The notes below the pieces were generated by a model, which saw nothing but the letters and a program-made list of their open reading frames with translations, was not told where the DNA came from and ran no database searches. A stretch of DNA of 64,000 nucleotides from Mucilaginibacter corticis (GTDB taxonomy: Bacteria > Bacteroidota > Bacteroidia > Sphingobacteriales > Sphingobacteriaceae): positions 806,001-870,000 of the forward strand of contig NZ_VLPK01000002.1 of assembly GCF_007558865.1 (NCBI RefSeq), written 5' to 3'. The position numbers and the translations under genes are program-made. Each line of letters opens with the position of its first letter. The first letter of the stretch is position 1. Shown here piece by piece: positions 18,725 to 27,617 of this stretch.

Positions 18725-20779
18725 CTACCAGATCTTAACCCGCTTAGCCGGGTCAAGCCACATTTTATCACCTTTTTTAATTTTAAATGCATCGTAAAAT
18801 TCAGGCACGTCGGTAAACGGGCCGTTAACCCGCATAAAGTCGGGTGCATGTTCATTGGTCAGTATCTGGCTCGATAAGGATTCTTTGGTGTCCTGGATCA
18901 TCCAGCCTAAAGAATAACCTAAAAAGAAACGTTGCAGCGGGGTTAAGCCGTTAATTGTTTTGCCTTGTTTGTACTGGTCGGTTTTCTTGAACGCGTCTAA
19001 TGCGATTACAATACCACCCAGATCAGCAATGTTTTCGCCTTGCGATGCCTTGCCGTTTACATGCAAACCATAAATACTGTAACCGTTAAACTGATCTATC
19101 AACACCTGTGCGCATTTGGTGAAATTCACGGAATCGGCAGGGGTCCACCAGCCTTTTAAGTTACCGGCAGCATCGTACTGTCGGCCCTGGTCGTCAAAGC
19201 CGTGGGTCATTTCATGCCCTATGGTTGATGCGCCGACATAGCCATAGATCACCGCGTCGTCCATGTCTTCATCCTTTACATCTGGTATCATCAGCATCGC
19301 CGCAGGCAGTACAATTTCATTGTTAGAGGCGTCGTAATAAGCGTTCCAGGTTTGCGGTGTCATGCCCCATTCGGTTTTGTCTACCGGTTTGCCTAATTTT
19401 TTTGCGTTAAAACGGTGCCAGAAATTATTGGCGCTAATCATGTTAGCTACATACGAGCTACGATCTGTAGATAATGATGAAAAATCTTTCCACTTGTCCG
19501 GGTAACCAACTTTAGATACCACCTTGGCTAACTTTGCATAGGCTTTTTCTTTTGTCCCCTGGCTCATCCAATCCAGTTTTTCAATGTGTTTCTTGAAGCT
19601 GGTACGTACCGCTTCCACCAGGTCGCTGTAACGTTTTTTTGTCGCCTCAGAAAAATAATCCTTAACAAATAATTGGCCAAGCACTTCGCCCATCGCGTCG
19701 TTTTCACTGTCGATAACCCGTTTCCAGCGTGGCAATTGTGCCTTGCGGCCGGTTAATACCGTACCATAAAAACGGAACGATTCATCATTAAATGCGTTGC
19801 TTAAGAACGGGCTTAATTCTGCCACCAGGCTTTTACGTAAGTAAGCCTTCCAATCTTCAAGCGAATAAGTTTTAAGCGCTTTATTTACGGCCCGGTAATA
19901 CTCGGGCTGGCCAACTATAACGGTATCGACGTTTTTGTAGTCCATTTTTTCAAAAAGCGATTTCCAGTCAATATCTGGCGCAAGCTTACTTAATCCGGCT
20001 AAAGGCATTTTATTATAGTTTTTATACGGGTCACGAAGATCCTGCAACTTTCTTGAGCTATCAGCCAGGAACGTTTCTAACGCGTATACCTTATGTGTAG
20101 ACTTTTTGGCTTCGGCTTCGCTTGCACCCATCAATTTGTAAAGTGCCGGCAAATGCTTCTGCTGATAATCGGTGCGTATGTCAACACTGTGCTGATCCTT
20201 GTTGAAATAATAATCGCGGTTGGGAAGGCCAATACCTGATTGCCCTAATTGTAAAACCATTTTTGCGCTGTTTTTGGCATCCTGGCCAACATAAGCGCCA
20301 ATAGGGGTAGTTATACCAATGGTTTCAAGGTGTGCAAATTCATCAAGCAGGGCAGGTATACTGTTGATATTATCGATCTTAGCTAATTCGGATTTTAGTG
20401 GTGACAATCCTTGTTTCTCAATTGTCACACTATCCATCCCGGTATAATAAAAATCGCCGATCTTTTGTGTAGCAGTTCCTTTGGCAGCATTTGCCTTGAG
20501 CGCGTCTTCATTGATCTTTTTAAGCCGGTCGCGCAGTTCATCCAGTATCACACGATTTATTCCCCATGACGAATAGGCAGCCGGGATAGGGTGCTTTTTT
20601 AACCAATCGCCGTTGGCATACTGGAAAAAGTCGTCGCCCGGTTTAACGGTGGTATCCCGGTCTGTATAAACCGGGTCATTCGCCAGGCGATCATTTGTTT
20701 CCTTGTTTTTACAGGCGTAAAGCAGCGTCATTCCCATAATAGTAATTAAACCAATTTTTGCAGCGGTGTTTATTTTCAT
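18725..20779 (-). CDS. M13 family zinc metallopeptidase (PepO/neprilysin-like) lipoprotein
   Basis: A 684 aa endopeptidase anchored outside the cytoplasm. The N-terminus ends in a lipobox-like LLYAC near residue 23. The zinc motif HEMTH is at residues 522-526, followed by GFDDQGRQYD and the third-ligand motif GENIADLGGI; ANNFWH and NAYYDASNNEIVLPAA are the usual M13 substrate-binding blocks. The C-terminal RVNGPFTDVPEFYDAF and final W are conserved too. Full length and intact. It probably degrades small peptides in the periplasm. Confidence 0.96.
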   Translation of the reverse strand: MKINTAAKIGLITIMGMTLLYACKNKETNDRLANDPVYTDRDTTVKPGDDFFQYANGDWLKKHPIPAAYSSWGINRVILDELRDRLKKINEDALKANAAKGTATQKIGDFYYTGMDSVTIEKQGLSPLKSELAKIDNINSIPALLDEFAHLETIGITTPIGAYVGQDAKNSAKMVLQLGQSGIGLPNRDYYFNKDQHSVDIRTDYQQKHLPALYKLMGASEAEAKKSTHKVYALETFLADSSRKLQDLRDPYKNYNKMPLAGLSKLAPDIDWKSLFEKMDYKNVDTVIVGQPEYYRAVNKALKTYSLEDWKAYLRKSLVAELSPFLSNAFNDESFRFYGTVLTGRKAQLPRWKRVIDSENDAMGEVLGQLFVKDYFSEATKKRYSDLVEAVRTSFKKHIEKLDWMSQGTKEKAYAKLAKVVSKVGYPDKWKDFSSLSTDRSSYVANMISANNFWHRFNAKKLGKPVDKTEWGMTPQTWNAYYDASNNEIVLPAAMLMIPDVKDEDMDDAVIYGYVGASTIGHEMTHGFDDQGRQYDAAGNLKGWWTPADSVNFTKCAQVLIDQFNGYSIYGLHVNGKASQGENIADLGGIVIALDAFKKTDQYKQGKTINGLTPLQRFFLGYSLGWMIQDTKESLSSQILTNEHAPDFMRVNGPFTDVPEFYDAFKIKKGDKMWLDPAKRVKIW

Positions 20780-20995
20780 TGAGATGTAGTTAATGTCAGC
20801 AAATAAATATATCGCTTGTTAGTTATAATAGCAAGTTGTCTGAAAACTAAAAAACGCCGGAGATTTATCAACCCCTGGATAATTGCTAAAAAACGGGGAT
20901 AAGGCTATTGGTATTATTTTGAGAGGCTGATTTATGTAGTAAACAAAAATGTTTTGTCTGTAAGGGCATCTTCAGTAAATTGCGGATCATAACTT

Positions 20996-21589
20996 ATGAC
21001 AATGTCGAATTTTGAAGTGTTTTTCGATTACATTCAAAACTTATCCAGAAAAATGCTTTCAGCGGATGATAAGCAAGTATTTATGGCCCATTTGAAACCT
21101 AAAAAGCTCCTGAAGCGCCAATATTTTTTGCAGGAAGGAGATATCTGTAAGTACACCGGGTTTATCGTAAAGGGAGCTGCCAAGACTTTTACCGTTGACG
21201 AAAAAGGAAACGAACATATCTTGAAATTAAGCGTGGAAAATTGGTGGCTTGCCGATTTTGAAAGTTATTATCATTTAACACCAAGCCGCTATAACATAGC
21301 AGCATTAGAAGATATGGAAATTTTACAGGTTACCAATGCCCAGGTCGAAGAATTCTTTGCGCCTATCCCTGCATTTACCGCTATGCAGGAGGTGATCAAA
21401 CAAAACTACGCGATAGCCAACCAAAAACGGGTGCATGCTGCAATTAGTTATACCGCAGAAGAACGTTACGAAGATCTCATTAATAATTATCCGCATTTTT
21501 TAAAACGATTCCCGCAAAACATGATCGCTTCCTATCTGGGAATTTCACCTGAAACGTTGAGCAGGATCAGGAAAAACACCTTAAAATAA
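20996..21589 (+). CDS. Crp/Fnr family transcriptional regulator
   Basis: 197 aa: a cyclic-nucleotide-binding beta-roll (about residues 25-120) and a C-terminal helix-turn-helix ending in MIASYLGISPETLSRIRKN, the usual short Bacteroidota form. The Arg/Glu contacts of a true cAMP site are not evident, so the effector is open. It lies 158 nt upstream of two SDR genes in the same direction and is the obvious candidate regulator of them. A second in-frame ATG at 21002 is equally possible. The 216-bp gap before it shows nothing I can name. Confidence 0.9.
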   Translation: MTMSNFEVFFDYIQNLSRKMLSADDKQVFMAHLKPKKLLKRQYFLQEGDICKYTGFIVKGAAKTFTVDEKGNEHILKLSVENWWLADFESYYHLTPSRYNIAALEDMEILQVTNAQVEEFFAPIPAFTAMQEVIKQNYAIANQKRVHAAISYTAEERYEDLINNYPHFLKRFPQNMIASYLGISPETLSRIRKNTLK

Positions 21590-21746
21590 ATTCCGTAATA
21601 TTTCTGTTTTACAATTATTTATAAATAAATGATGATTGATGTCATTCGTTTGAATTGACATTTATCAAGCATATTTAATGATTCATGTCAATTCACAGCT
21701 TGTCTTGGCGCAGCATCTTTGTGTATCAAGTACAAAGATTAAGATC

Positions 21747-22499
21747 ATGAATAAATTAAGTAAGAAAGTCGCCGTTATTACCGGCGGCAATAGCGGTATC
21801 GGCTTTGGTATCGCCGAAGCATTTAAAAATGAAGGCGCAGTTGGCGCTATCGTGGGCAGAAACCAAAATACCTTAGCTACTGCTGCGGCTCAGCTTGGAA
21901 ATAGTTTTATAGCTATCAATGCCGATGTAACCAATGCAGACGACCTGGACAGTGTGTTTAAAGAGACAGCTGAAAAATTTGGTAAAATAGATGTTATTGT
22001 AGCCAACGCGGGTGCCGGAACTGTCGGAACAGTGGAAACTACCAGCGAAGCTGACTACAACAAGACTATGGATCTGAACCTGAAAAGCGTTTACTTCACT
22101 GTTCAAAAAGCACTGCCTTATATGAACGATGGTGGTTCTATTATTTTGATAGGTTCAAATGCAGCACACCGGGCATATCCAAATTTCACGCTTTATGGTG
22201 CTGCAAAGGCGGCCGTTGTCTTTTTGGCAAAGGCTTTTTCGAGTGACCTGCTAGGCAGAAAAATCAGGGCAAATGTGATCACACCAGGTACAACGGATAC
22301 ACCGGCCTTTGAAAAGTTTGTTCCCCTTGAACAAATTGAAGCTATAAAAACACATTTCGCAGGTGAAATGCCGATAGGCAGGATCGGTCAACCCTCCGAC
22401 ATAGGCAAAACAGCAGTTTTCCTTGCTTCAGACGATTCTTCGTTTATCCTCGGTACCGAAATTCTTGTTGATGGCGGTATGACTTATTTGGCTAAATAA
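21747..22499 (+). CDS. SDR family oxidoreductase
   Basis: A 250 aa classical short-chain dehydrogenase. VITGGNSGIGFG forms the NAD(P) site, NAGAG the stabilising motif, and YGAAKAA carries the catalytic Tyr and Lys after IILIGSNAA. I use the ATG at 21747 (MNKLSKKVAV); the frame is open 69 nt further up but those residues are not SDR-like. It is followed after 16 nt by a paralogous SDR, so the two are surely one operon. Substrate is unknown. Confidence 0.93.
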   Translation: MNKLSKKVAVITGGNSGIGFGIAEAFKNEGAVGAIVGRNQNTLATAAAQLGNSFIAINADVTNADDLDSVFKETAEKFGKIDVIVANAGAGTVGTVETTSEADYNKTMDLNLKSVYFTVQKALPYMNDGGSIILIGSNAAHRAYPNFTLYGAAKAAVVFLAKAFSSDLLGRKIRANVITPGTTDTPAFEKFVPLEQIEAIKTHFAGEMPIGRIGQPSDIGKTAVFLASDDSSFILGTEILVDGGMTYLAK

Positions 22500-22515
22500 T
22501 TAAAAAATTCTCAAA

Positions 22516-23274
22516 ATGAACAAATTAGAAAATAAAGTAGCAGTAGTAACCGGGGCCTCAAAAGGTATAGGTGCAGCTATCGCCAAACACTTTGCTGCAG
22601 CAGGCGCAAAGGTTGTAGTGAATTATTCGTCAAGTAAAGAAGGCGCAGATAAAGTGGTAAAGGCAATTACTGATAATGGCGGAAAAGCTATCGCTGTACA
22701 GGCCGATGTTTCTAATGAGAACGATGTAAGCCGGTTATTTGAAGAAACACAAAAGGCTTTTGGCGGTTTGGACATCCTGGTCAATAATGCGGTTGCGCAG
22801 GGCTATGCACCTATCGAACAAATATCGGTAAACGATTTTCATCAAAGTTTCAACGTTAATGTATTAGGACCTGTAATGACCATTCAGGCCGCGTTGAAGC
22901 TGTTTGGCAATAGAGGCGGCAATATTATCAATATCAGTTCGGGTGCCAGTAAATACCCGCTTCCATCGGCCTCATTGTACTCGGCAACCAAAGCTGCTCT
23001 TGACGCATTTACTATAGCTTTATCTAAAGAACTGGGTGTGAAAAATGTTCGGATCAATTCTATTTTGCCGGGTGCTACAGAAACAGAAGGTGCAACTAAT
23101 GCCGGAGTTACGAAAGGTAGTGATTATGAAAAAATGTTTATCGCCAATACCCCGCTGGGGCGTAGGGGGCAGCCTGAAGATATTGCAAAAGCTGCGGTAT
23201 TTATTGCTTCTGACGATGCAGCCTGGATAACCGGCGAACAGATCTCCGTTTCAGGAGGTATGTACGGTTTTTAA
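22516..23274 (+). CDS. SDR family oxidoreductase
   Basis: A 252 aa classical SDR: VVTGASKGIGAAIAKH for cofactor binding, NNAVAQGY (NNAG variant), IINISSGAS for the catalytic Ser and YSATKAALDAF for Tyr and Lys. Most similar in layout to glucose or 3-oxoacyl dehydrogenases of the FabG type. It lies 16 nt after its paralogue, with a Crp-like gene on either side of the pair. The following 200 bp hold no clear gene. Confidence 0.93.
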   Translation: MNKLENKVAVVTGASKGIGAAIAKHFAAAGAKVVVNYSSSKEGADKVVKAITDNGGKAIAVQADVSNENDVSRLFEETQKAFGGLDILVNNAVAQGYAPIEQISVNDFHQSFNVNVLGPVMTIQAALKLFGNRGGNIINISSGASKYPLPSASLYSATKAALDAFTIALSKELGVKNVRINSILPGATETEGATNAGVTKGSDYEKMFIANTPLGRRGQPEDIAKAAVFIASDDAAWITGEQISVSGGMYGF

Positions 23275-23477
23275 AGCCTCCAATATTATAGTCAGTTTAA
23301 ATTGCATATAACCGGGAGTCAAATACGAGGGAAGAATCTACTCAGCTTGTTGCTGATGGTGATGGAATCAATTCCGGGTAAGGTGCGGCAGTATCGATAG
23401 GGCTTGCTGACGAGTAAGCTCTTCGATATTGGTGGCCTGGTTAGTCATAAAATGGGTTCTTATCATTATCTTTGATT

Positions 23478-24008
23478 ATGCCTGAAGCCGCTGATTTTAT
23501 TGAACGCATTAAAAATGCGTATACCCGGGAAGAGCTTCCCCCGAAGACTTTATTGATAAAAGAAGGCGCGGCGGCTAAAAAGCTATTTTTTATTGATCAG
23601 GGTTGCTGCCGGTGCTGGTTTAATAATGACGGGGTAGAAGTGACTTTTCAATTTTTATTTGAGGGAAGTTTTGCTTCTTCCTTTGAGTCTATGACTTCGG
23701 GTGCTGCAAGCTGGTACAGTATTGAAACGCTTGAGCCGGCCGTGGTTTATAGCGTGCCGATGGAACGGTTCAGGGACGCCCAGGAAAATAATCCTTTGGC
23801 CAAAGCTTCTTATGTGCAATATATTGAGCAGCGACTGATGTACATGCATAAATTGTTTGTCGCGCACATTAAAGACAGTCCGGAGCAACGATATAAGGAG
23901 TTATTGGCCCATCACCCCGAGATCATTCAGCGTATACCGCAACATTATATCGCTTCTTTTTTAGGGATCACTTCGGTATCGCTTAGCCGCATCCGTAATC
24001 GCAAGTAA
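23478..24008 (+). CDS. Crp/Fnr family transcriptional regulator
   Basis: 176 aa with a cyclic-nucleotide-binding-like domain followed by a short helix-turn-helix (YIASFLGITSVSLSRIRNRK). I use the ATG at 23478 rather than a TTG two codons earlier. A TAnnTTTG box (TATCTTTG, 23467-23474) ends 3 nt before the ATG, which would give a leaderless or nearly leaderless message if used. It is the second such regulator in this 4.5-kb cluster and precedes the flavin monooxygenase. Confidence 0.88.
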   Translation: MPEAADFIERIKNAYTREELPPKTLLIKEGAAAKKLFFIDQGCCRCWFNNDGVEVTFQFLFEGSFASSFESMTSGAASWYSIETLEPAVVYSVPMERFRDAQENNPLAKASYVQYIEQRLMYMHKLFVAHIKDSPEQRYKELLAHHPEIIQRIPQHYIASFLGITSVSLSRIRNRK

Positions 24009-24028
24009 TTAATTAACAATTGTTATCG

Positions 24029-24057
24029 TTGCGCCCCAGGCATAGCGGATAATTTTG
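24029..24057 (+). promoter_or_regulatory. Promoter of the FAD monooxygenase operon
   Basis: TTG at 24029-24031 and TAATTTTG at 24050-24057 with an 18-nt spacer fit the Bacteroidota -33/-7 consensus; the ATG is 21 nt downstream. Confidence 0.6.
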
Positions 24058-24078
24058 TCCCAACAAAAGAATCATGCT

Positions 24079-25527
24079 ATGAATCATACCAAAGTATTAA
24101 TTATAGGTGCCGGCCCGGTAGGGTTGACCTTAGCCTGCGAGCTTGCCCGCAGGAATGTTCCTTTCCGTATCATTGAACGTGCTGCAACTGCATCTCAAGG
24201 CTCACGCGCAAAAGCGCTGCAACCCCGCAGCCTAGAAATATTGAATGATTTAGGGATCGTTGAGCAATTAATGGAGATCGGTATTACAGAACTACCTTAT
24301 CGTAAATTTATCGGTAATCAATTGATGGGCGAAACACCGCGCACCGGCTTTCCGCGTACCGATACCCGTTACCCTAAAACCTTGTTGTTGCCGCAACCCG
24401 CGGTTGAAAGTGCGTTGAGAACCAGGTTGGAAGAGTTAGGCGGCAAAGTGGAATGGGCAACCGAACTCATTGATTTTACTCAAACTGATGAGGGGATTAT
24501 TTGCCGGCTGGAACACCCCAACTGGAGCGAAGAACTTAATGCAATTTACATGGTAGCCTGTGACGGCGGCAAAAGCACCACCCGCAAAAAACTGGGTATC
24601 CAATTTTTAGGCGAAACGCACCAGGAAGAACAGCTTTGGGTTGGCGATGTGGAAGTAGATGGTTTAAAGCCCGATGCCTGGTATAACTGGCTGAGCCCTG
24701 TTTACGGTATTGCGATGGCTTTGTTTCCGTTTAAGAATAGCAATAAATGGCAATTACAAGCTGTCGTACCGCCGGATGAGAACGGTAATGTGCCCACACC
24801 AACCTTAGAAGGCTTTAATGAGTTGTTCAAAGAACGCACGCAGATGGAGGGGGTAACTTTCACCAATAGCACCTGGCAGTCCATTTACCGGGTGAATGTT
24901 CGCCGGGCAGCAACTTATCGCGTAGGGAATGCTTTTATTGCGGGTGATGCCGCCCATGTGCATTCCATTGCCGGGGGCATGGGGATGAATACGGGCATTC
25001 AGGATGCATACAATCTGAGCTGGAAACTGGCTGCTGTGATAAATGGTGAAGCTAACGACCAACTACTAAATACCTATGACGAGGAACGCATACCCATTGC
25101 CGACTGGCTGCTGGAAACGACCTCGCAACGACAAAAAGTAATGATGGCCGGGGCTACCAGCGGAAAAAGCGGTTTTGAAAGTTTGGGCACAGCCGACACC
25201 ACGCAACTTAATTTGAATTATCGTGGCAGTTCCCTGAACGTAGGCAATATCGTTACATTGACTGGTTTGCAAGCAGGAGATCGCGCGCCGGATGTGCAAT
25301 TGTCAGATGGACGCTGGCTATCTGAACAATTGCGCGGAACCGAATGGAAATTACTGGTTTTTAACACCAAAGCTCAATCTAATGAGCGCATTAAAATCTT
25401 GTCGGTTGAAGAAACTGTTCAATTGGCTTATGGTGTCGGTTCAGGCGCCGTTTTGATTCGTCCGGATGGATATATCGCTTTAATTGGACAAGCAAACGAA
25501 ATAAATAACTATTTAAAGAACTTATGA
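24079..25527 (+). CDS. FAD-dependent aromatic-type monooxygenase (PHBH fold)
   Basis: A 482 aa flavoprotein hydroxylase. The FAD motif VLIIGAGPVGLTLACELARR is at the N-terminus, and GNAFIAGDAAHVHS holds the second FAD-binding GD motif near residue 290, followed by GGMGMNTGIQDAYNLSWKL. The C-terminal 100 residues form the thioredoxin-like extension of PheA/RdmE- and tetracycline-destructase-like hydroxylases, without a CxxC. It uses NAD(P)H and oxygen, but the substrate is unknown. The start at 24079 fits the promoter; a TTG at 24055 would fall inside it. Its stop overlaps the start of the next gene (ATGA). Confidence 0.92.
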   Translation: MNHTKVLIIGAGPVGLTLACELARRNVPFRIIERAATASQGSRAKALQPRSLEILNDLGIVEQLMEIGITELPYRKFIGNQLMGETPRTGFPRTDTRYPKTLLLPQPAVESALRTRLEELGGKVEWATELIDFTQTDEGIICRLEHPNWSEELNAIYMVACDGGKSTTRKKLGIQFLGETHQEEQLWVGDVEVDGLKPDAWYNWLSPVYGIAMALFPFKNSNKWQLQAVVPPDENGNVPTPTLEGFNELFKERTQMEGVTFTNSTWQSIYRVNVRRAATYRVGNAFIAGDAAHVHSIAGGMGMNTGIQDAYNLSWKLAAVINGEANDQLLNTYDEERIPIADWLLETTSQRQKVMMAGATSGKSGFESLGTADTTQLNLNYRGSSLNVGNIVTLTGLQAGDRAPDVQLSDGRWLSEQLRGTEWKLLVFNTKAQSNERIKILSVEETVQLAYGVGSGAVLIRPDGYIALIGQANEINNYLKNL

Positions 25528-25997
25528 TCATGAATGTCACTTTTTCAACACTTGCTATTTTACTGACCGCAGCTGTCATACTGCATGTAACCGAAGAGTT
25601 TTTAGTTCCTGGCGGTTTTGTCGACTGGTACGCCCAGCTAATGCCACCAAAAACCGAAAAGAAAAATAATACCGGTTTCCTGGTCTGGATCAACACCCTG
25701 ATGATGTTTGTCTGCGCGCTGGCGCTTTACTTTGGTAACACCGGCCTGGGTTATTCGTTCTGGTATTTTAATGCTTCCATTGCAGCAGCTAATGCCTGCT
25801 TTCATTTATGGGGTGTTCTCAAACTGAAAGCTTACTCGCCGGGCGTAGTAACCGGCTTTTTATTGTACATTCCGCTATTTGTGATCGGTACTTTACAATT
25901 GGTAGGTACCGGCTTATTCCCGCTACATAAGGCCATCGTTGCAATAGCCATAGGTATCGGTTATCACGTATTCTCGGTGATCAGACAAGCTAAATAA
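25524..25997 (+). CDS. HXXEE domain membrane protein
   Basis: 157 aa with four to five hydrophobic segments. Residues 22-26 read HVTEE, the HxxEE motif that names this family, near the N-terminal helix; a second conserved His appears in FHLWG. Function of the family is not established. It overlaps the monooxygenase by 4 nt and is therefore cotranslated with it; a strong terminator follows. Confidence 0.85.
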   Translation: MIMNVTFSTLAILLTAAVILHVTEEFLVPGGFVDWYAQLMPPKTEKKNNTGFLVWINTLMMFVCALALYFGNTGLGYSFWYFNASIAAANACFHLWGVLKLKAYSPGVVTGFLLYIPLFVIGTLQLVGTGLFPLHKAIVAIAIGIGYHVFSVIRQAK

Positions 25998-26065
25998 CCA
26001 AAATGAGCACTATGCGACAGTGTTAAAATTTAATGCGGCTGTCACATTAAATAAATATCCGCATA

Positions 26066-26112
26066 AAAATGCACGAGGCTGCAAATGATTAGTTTGCAGC
26101 TTCGTGCATTTT
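26066..26112 (+). terminator. Strong hairpin terminator after the HXXEE gene
   Basis: Two 20-nt arms (26066-26085 and 26093-26112) pair except for one G-T, around a 7-nt loop, with A-rich and T-rich ends. It closes the monooxygenase operon. Confidence 0.8.
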
Positions 26113-26199
26113 AAATATGTAGTCTGCCCATAATTTAAGCTTATCATCTTTACTTTAACGCAGCTTTTTTCCTAACTTTCCAATCCAAAAGCCCGCCAA

Positions 26200-27600
26200 A
26201 TGAAAACAGAAACTATAGCCTGGCTACAAAGTATTGAGGCATTAAAGGATGTACCCGCCACACAACTGGAATGGTTATATGACCGTTGCGAAGAGTTGAA
26301 AATAGAAGCCGGAGGCCGTGTCTTTAAGATTGGCGAGCGGATGAACGGAACTTATATTCTTATTGAAGGGAAATTTAGGCTATGCGTGGTGCAGGGTGAC
26401 GGTTTGAAAGAAGTTGCTGTGTTTGGGCCAAAAGCAATAACCGGCTATTTGCCATTTTCAAGAGGCATTACATTTCCGGGAGTCGGCGAAGTACTGGAAG
26501 ATCTTAAATACCTGTTTTTCCCGATTGAAAAATCAGAAGAAATGATCCGCACGCAATTTGAACTGACGCAGGCATTGGTTCATGTAATGACCAACAGGGT
26601 TAGGGATTACACATCATTTCAGCAGCAAAATGAAAAAATGATGGCTCTGGGTAAATTATCTGCAGGCCTGGCTCATGAGTTGAATAATCCTGCCGCGGCT
26701 ATTGTACGCGGCGCCGAGTCGTTATTGCAACACCTTAAACTGGCGCCCGCAACGTTTAAAGCTATCACCATAACCAAGATCAGTGCTGAAAACGTTGACT
26801 ATGTCAGCGGGAAATTATTCGCTGTTTTATCAAAAACAGAAAGGCCTGCTTTATCAATGATGCAACGGTCTGAACTGGAGGACGAGCTTGCCGATTGGAT
26901 GGATGATCTGGAAATCCCGAAAAGCCAGGAAATAGCAGAAAATCTGGTAGATTTTGGTTTTACGCTTGACGATCTTGAAGACTTTAAAGCGCATATCCCT
27001 GTAGAAACCATTTCGCCTGTGTTTGGCTGGATCAATAATAATTTGGTGACAGAAAGAATGGTGATGGATATTGATGCTGCATCCCGCCGTATTGCTGAGT
27101 TGGTGGGGGCGGTAAAAAGCTTTACTCACATGGACCAGGGATCTGGCAAGCAATATGCCGATATCCACACAGGGATACGCAATACACTTACCTTATTGCA
27201 GCATAAACTTAAACACGGTAATGTGCATGTAGTAGAAGATTTTGATAATACTTTGCCAAAAGTAAATGCCATGATAGGTGAGCTGAACCAGGTATGGACC
27301 AATCTGATAGATAACGCCATTGATGCCATGTCACCAAACGGAAAGGGAACACTCGAGATTAAAACATCAAGAGCTAAAGATTGCGTAAGCATAGCGATCA
27401 CCGACAATGGCAGCGGGATCCCCGAAGAAATAAAGAGCAAAATATTTGACCCCTTTTATACTACAAAAGAGGTTGGTAAAGGCACCGGACTTGGCTTGGA
27501 TGTAGTGATGCGGATAGTTAAACAACATAGTGGAAATATTAAAGTGAATTCTGTGCCGGGACAGACTACCTTTACAGTTGAATTTCCTATAAACGGATAA
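26200..27600 (+). CDS. Sensor histidine kinase with cyclic-nucleotide-binding-like input domain
   Basis: 466 aa, with no membrane segment or signal peptide, so it is cytosolic. Residues about 15-125 form a CNB/Crp-type beta-roll. The HisKA helix carries the phosphoacceptor H159 in KLSAGLAHELNNP. A long helical linker follows, then a HATPase domain with the N box (LNQVWTNLIDNAIDAM), G1 (DNGSGIP) and G2 (GKGTGLGLDV). It is followed after 17 nt by a REC-flavoprotein fusion, its obvious partner. This is a soluble kinase that presumably senses a small ligand or redox state. Confidence 0.93.
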   Translation: MKTETIAWLQSIEALKDVPATQLEWLYDRCEELKIEAGGRVFKIGERMNGTYILIEGKFRLCVVQGDGLKEVAVFGPKAITGYLPFSRGITFPGVGEVLEDLKYLFFPIEKSEEMIRTQFELTQALVHVMTNRVRDYTSFQQQNEKMMALGKLSAGLAHELNNPAAAIVRGAESLLQHLKLAPATFKAITITKISAENVDYVSGKLFAVLSKTERPALSMMQRSELEDELADWMDDLEIPKSQEIAENLVDFGFTLDDLEDFKAHIPVETISPVFGWINNNLVTERMVMDIDAASRRIAELVGAVKSFTHMDQGSGKQYADIHTGIRNTLTLLQHKLKHGNVHVVEDFDNTLPKVNAMIGELNQVWTNLIDNAIDAMSPNGKGTLEIKTSRAKDCVSIAITDNGSGIPEEIKSKIFDPFYTTKEVGKGTGLGLDVVMRIVKQHSGNIKVNSVPGQTTFTVEFPING

Positions 27601-27617
27601 TAATTGAGGTTTTAAAA

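Noticed and set aside
23368..23448. 26-codon minus-strand ORF (MTNQATNIEELTRQQ) before the second Crp gene
   Set aside because: Protein-like composition but too short, without ribosome-binding site or homology I can name; possibly debris of a lost gene.
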